Shown in pieces: positions 5,973 to 7,139 of a stretch of DNA of 7,139 nucleotides (within the stretch, counting starts at the first letter, position 1; the number at the start of each line of letters is the position of its first letter). The stretch is from Emcibacter sp. Its GTDB lineage: Bacteria; Pseudomonadota; Alphaproteobacteria; Sphingomonadales; Emcibacteraceae. The notes beneath the pieces were generated by a model. That model saw nothing but the letters and a program-made list of their open reading frames with translations. It did not search any database and had not been told where the DNA came from. The stretch spans positions 1 through 7,139 of the forward strand of contig JAGLJX010000370.1 of the NCBI GenBank assembly GCA_023142175.1, written 5' to 3'. The position numbers and the translations under genes were made by a program.

Positions 5973-6581
5973 ATGGCCCGAAAACAAGCAGAGGATTATG
6001 GCGAACGGCGTCGGAATATCCTGAATAAAGCCGCAGAATTATTCGCAGAAAAGGGCTATGCCCGCTCGTCTATTTCAGAACTCGCCACGGCGTGCAATGC
6101 GTCAAAGTCATGGCTTTATCATTATTACCCGTCCAAGGAAGCCATCCTCTATGACATCATGTGGCTCCATGTGACAGAATTGGTCAATATGGCGGAAGAG
6201 GCACTGGCAAGCGAAGGCACGCCAAAAGAAAAATTACGTACTTTGGCCCGTAATTTTATGGAAATTTATGTTAATGCCGGTTCAAAACACGTGATCCTGC
6301 TCAATGACAGGGGCTGCCTGCCAGATGAAATGCGGGCTGAAATTATGAACCTACAGGATCAGGTGGTAAAATCTGTGGTCAGCCTGATTTTGGAACTGAA
6401 TCCCTCTCTCAAAAAATCTAAGGACTATGAAAAGCCGGTTACAATGGCGTTCCTCGGCATGATAAACTGGACCTATATCTGGTTCCGTAAAGATGGCCCG
6501 ATTGATCAGGAACAATTCGCCGATCTGGCAGTAGAGATTTTCCTGAATGGCTTTATGACATTGGACAGTGAAAACCTTTAG
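5973..6581 (+). CDS. TetR/AcrR-family transcriptional regulator (divergent to the M24 peptidase)
   Basis: This is a 202-residue TetR-family regulator with a clear N-terminal DNA-binding domain: ERRRNILNKAAELFAEKGYA (11-30), then the helix-turn-helix SSISELATACNASKSWLYHY (32-51) and PSKEAIL (53-59). The recognition helix is around SKSWLYHYY. The C-terminal helical domain ends with FLGMINWTYIWFRKDGPIDQ (160-179), a pattern common in TetR regulators of fatty-acid, steroid and aromatic acyl-CoA catabolism. A CoA-thioester ligand is therefore possible but not shown. The ATG lacks a strong Shine-Dalgarno; the leader is A-rich (AAAAAAGAA). It is divergent from the M24 peptidase gene with a 119-bp gap holding repeated TTGACC/CGGTCAA half-sites, so autoregulation and control of the peptidase are plausible. 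A target among lipid-catabolism genes to the right of the window is equally reasonable. Confidence -1.
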   Translation: MARKQAEDYGERRRNILNKAAELFAEKGYARSSISELATACNASKSWLYHYYPSKEAILYDIMWLHVTELVNMAEEALASEGTPKEKLRTLARNFMEIYVNAGSKHVILLNDRGCLPDEMRAEIMNLQDQVVKSVVSLILELNPSLKKSKDYEKPVTMAFLGMINWTYIWFRKDGPIDQEQFADLAVEIFLNGFMTLDSENL

Positions 6582-6690
6582 GCGGATTGGGTTGAGATCA
6601 ATCCATGAAGGGACAATTGTATTTCATGTTATATATCCCATATGAATATAGAGGGTAGTCGGAATAATTGCGTAACTTTTGGATAGTGAT

Positions 6691-7110
6691 ATGTCTTTAA
6701 TATTGAATATTTTATGGTTGATCTTTGGTGGTGCTTTCATGGCCCTTGGCTGGGTATTTGTTGCTTTGATTATGGCGGTATCCATTGTTGGTATCCCGTG
6801 GTTTGTTGCGGCAATGAATATGGCACATCTTAGCCTTCTGCCCTTTGGCAGGGAGGCGGTTAACCGTGAAGTTCTGTCCGGTCAGGAAGATATTGGCACA
6901 GGCCCTCTGGGTGTGATCGGAAATATCATCTGGTTCCTGTTTGGCGGTATTTGGCTGGCGTTGGGGCACCTGTTCTGGGCTGTGGTTTTAGCCGTAACCG
7001 TTATCGGTATTCCCTTTGCTTTTCAGCATCTGAAACTGGCAGGTCTCGCCCTCGCCCCCATTGGCAAGACCGTGGTCAATATGGACGATCTTCCGTCGGC
7101 TAGATATTAA
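6691..7110 (+). CDS. yccF: YccF-family inner-membrane protein
   Basis: This is a 139-residue, very hydrophobic protein made of two YccF (DUF307) repeats. NILWLIFGGAFMALGW (6-21) with VSIVGIPW matches NIIWFLFGGIWLALGH (80-95) with VTVIGIPF, and each repeat is followed by a conserved LPFG/APIG segment and a V-N turn. Each repeat contributes about two membrane-spanning segments. Length is close to E. coli YccF (about 148 residues). The family is widespread in the inner membrane and its function is not settled. The ATG at 6691 is preferred, with GGA 7 nt upstream and the usual family N-terminus; an in-frame TTG at 6679 would add four residues. It follows tetR by 109 nt with no obvious promoter or terminator, and its stop overlaps the stop of a convergent gene at the right edge. 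Confidence -1.
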   Translation: MSLILNILWLIFGGAFMALGWVFVALIMAVSIVGIPWFVAAMNMAHLSLLPFGREAVNREVLSGQEDIGTGPLGVIGNIIWFLFGGIWLALGHLFWAVVLAVTVIGIPFAFQHLKLAGLALAPIGKTVVNMDDLPSARY

Positions 7111-7139
7111 ACCTTTTCAATGATCATGGCGATGCCCTG
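7107..7139 (-). CDS. 3' end of a convergent gene, probably a second thiolase (cut by right edge)
   Basis: Read on the minus strand, the last 33 bases give QGIAMIIEKV followed by a TAA stop. This resembles the C-terminus of thiolases of the acetyl-CoA acyltransferase / 3-oxoadipyl-CoA type, which often end in GQGIAM(I/V/L)(I/L)ER(V/L) just after the catalytic Cys-containing glycine loop. Only ten residues are visible, so the call rests on a short motif. The stop codon overlaps the yccF stop by 3 nt, as expected for two real, tightly packed convergent genes. If correct, it adds a second beta-oxidation-type gene close to the second TetR regulator. Confidence -1.
   Translation of the reverse strand, partial: QGIAMIIEKV

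Noticed and set aside
6584..6604. GGATTG...CAATCC inverted repeat just after the second tetR gene
   Set aside because: The arms are 6 bp with a 9-nt loop and no T tract follows, so it is not a convincing intrinsic terminator.
6679..6690. TTG start giving four extra residues on YccF
   Set aside because: The ATG at 6691 has a GGA at suitable spacing and matches the normal YccF N-terminus.

Overview
The window looks like an ordinary, compact stretch of a Gram-negative chromosome. Its composition is moderate (by eye, high 40s % GC) and there are no mobile elements, tRNA/rRNA genes or CRISPR arrays. The gene families point to an alphaproteobacterium: a DNA-binding-like/TolB-like/TPR protein, beta-oxidation enzymes paired with TetR regulators, and a free-standing PilZ protein. 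A Kordiimonadales/Emcibacterales-like lineage would fit, but that placement is inference and I cannot confirm it.

Layout, left to right. (1) 1-1114, minus: N-terminal 371 residues of a long protein with a winged-helix-like N-terminal domain, a TolB/FlgO-like domain and the start of TPR repeats. It runs off the left edge. (2) 1194-3528, minus: a two-gene beta-oxidation operon, thiolase then acyl-CoA dehydrogenase, with 1 nt between stop and start. (3) 3608-4237, plus: a divergent TetR regulator. The 79-bp gap to the thiolase gene holds a consensus-like sigma70 promoter (17-bp spacer) for the thiolase operon, with a 16-bp near-perfect palindrome touching its -10 box. This is a strong candidate operator. 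(4) 4317-4631, plus: a 104-residue single-domain PilZ protein with both c-di-GMP-binding motifs and its own sigma70-like promoter. (5) 4636-5853, minus: an M24 metallopeptidase (Xaa-Pro aminopeptidase/prolidase type) with all metal ligands, convergent with the PilZ gene across 4 nt. (6) 5973-6581, plus: a second TetR regulator divergent from the peptidase. The 119-bp gap holds a cluster of TTGACC/CGGTCAA-type half-sites. (7) 6691-7110, plus: a YccF-family inner-membrane protein. (8) 7107-7139, minus: the last ten codons of a gene whose end resembles a thiolase C-terminus; its stop codon overlaps the yccF stop.

Functionally, the thiolase and dehydrogenase would carry out steps of fatty-acid or branched-chain acyl-CoA breakdown. 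The first TetR protein probably senses a pathway intermediate and represses them, and itself. The second TetR protein has a C-terminal domain of the kind common in acyl-CoA-related regulators. It may control the peptidase, itself, or a lipid-catabolism gene outside the window, such as the thiolase-like gene at the right edge. I found no exotic or clearly undescribed system. The most informative signals are the two divergent control regions and the unusual architecture of the left-edge protein.
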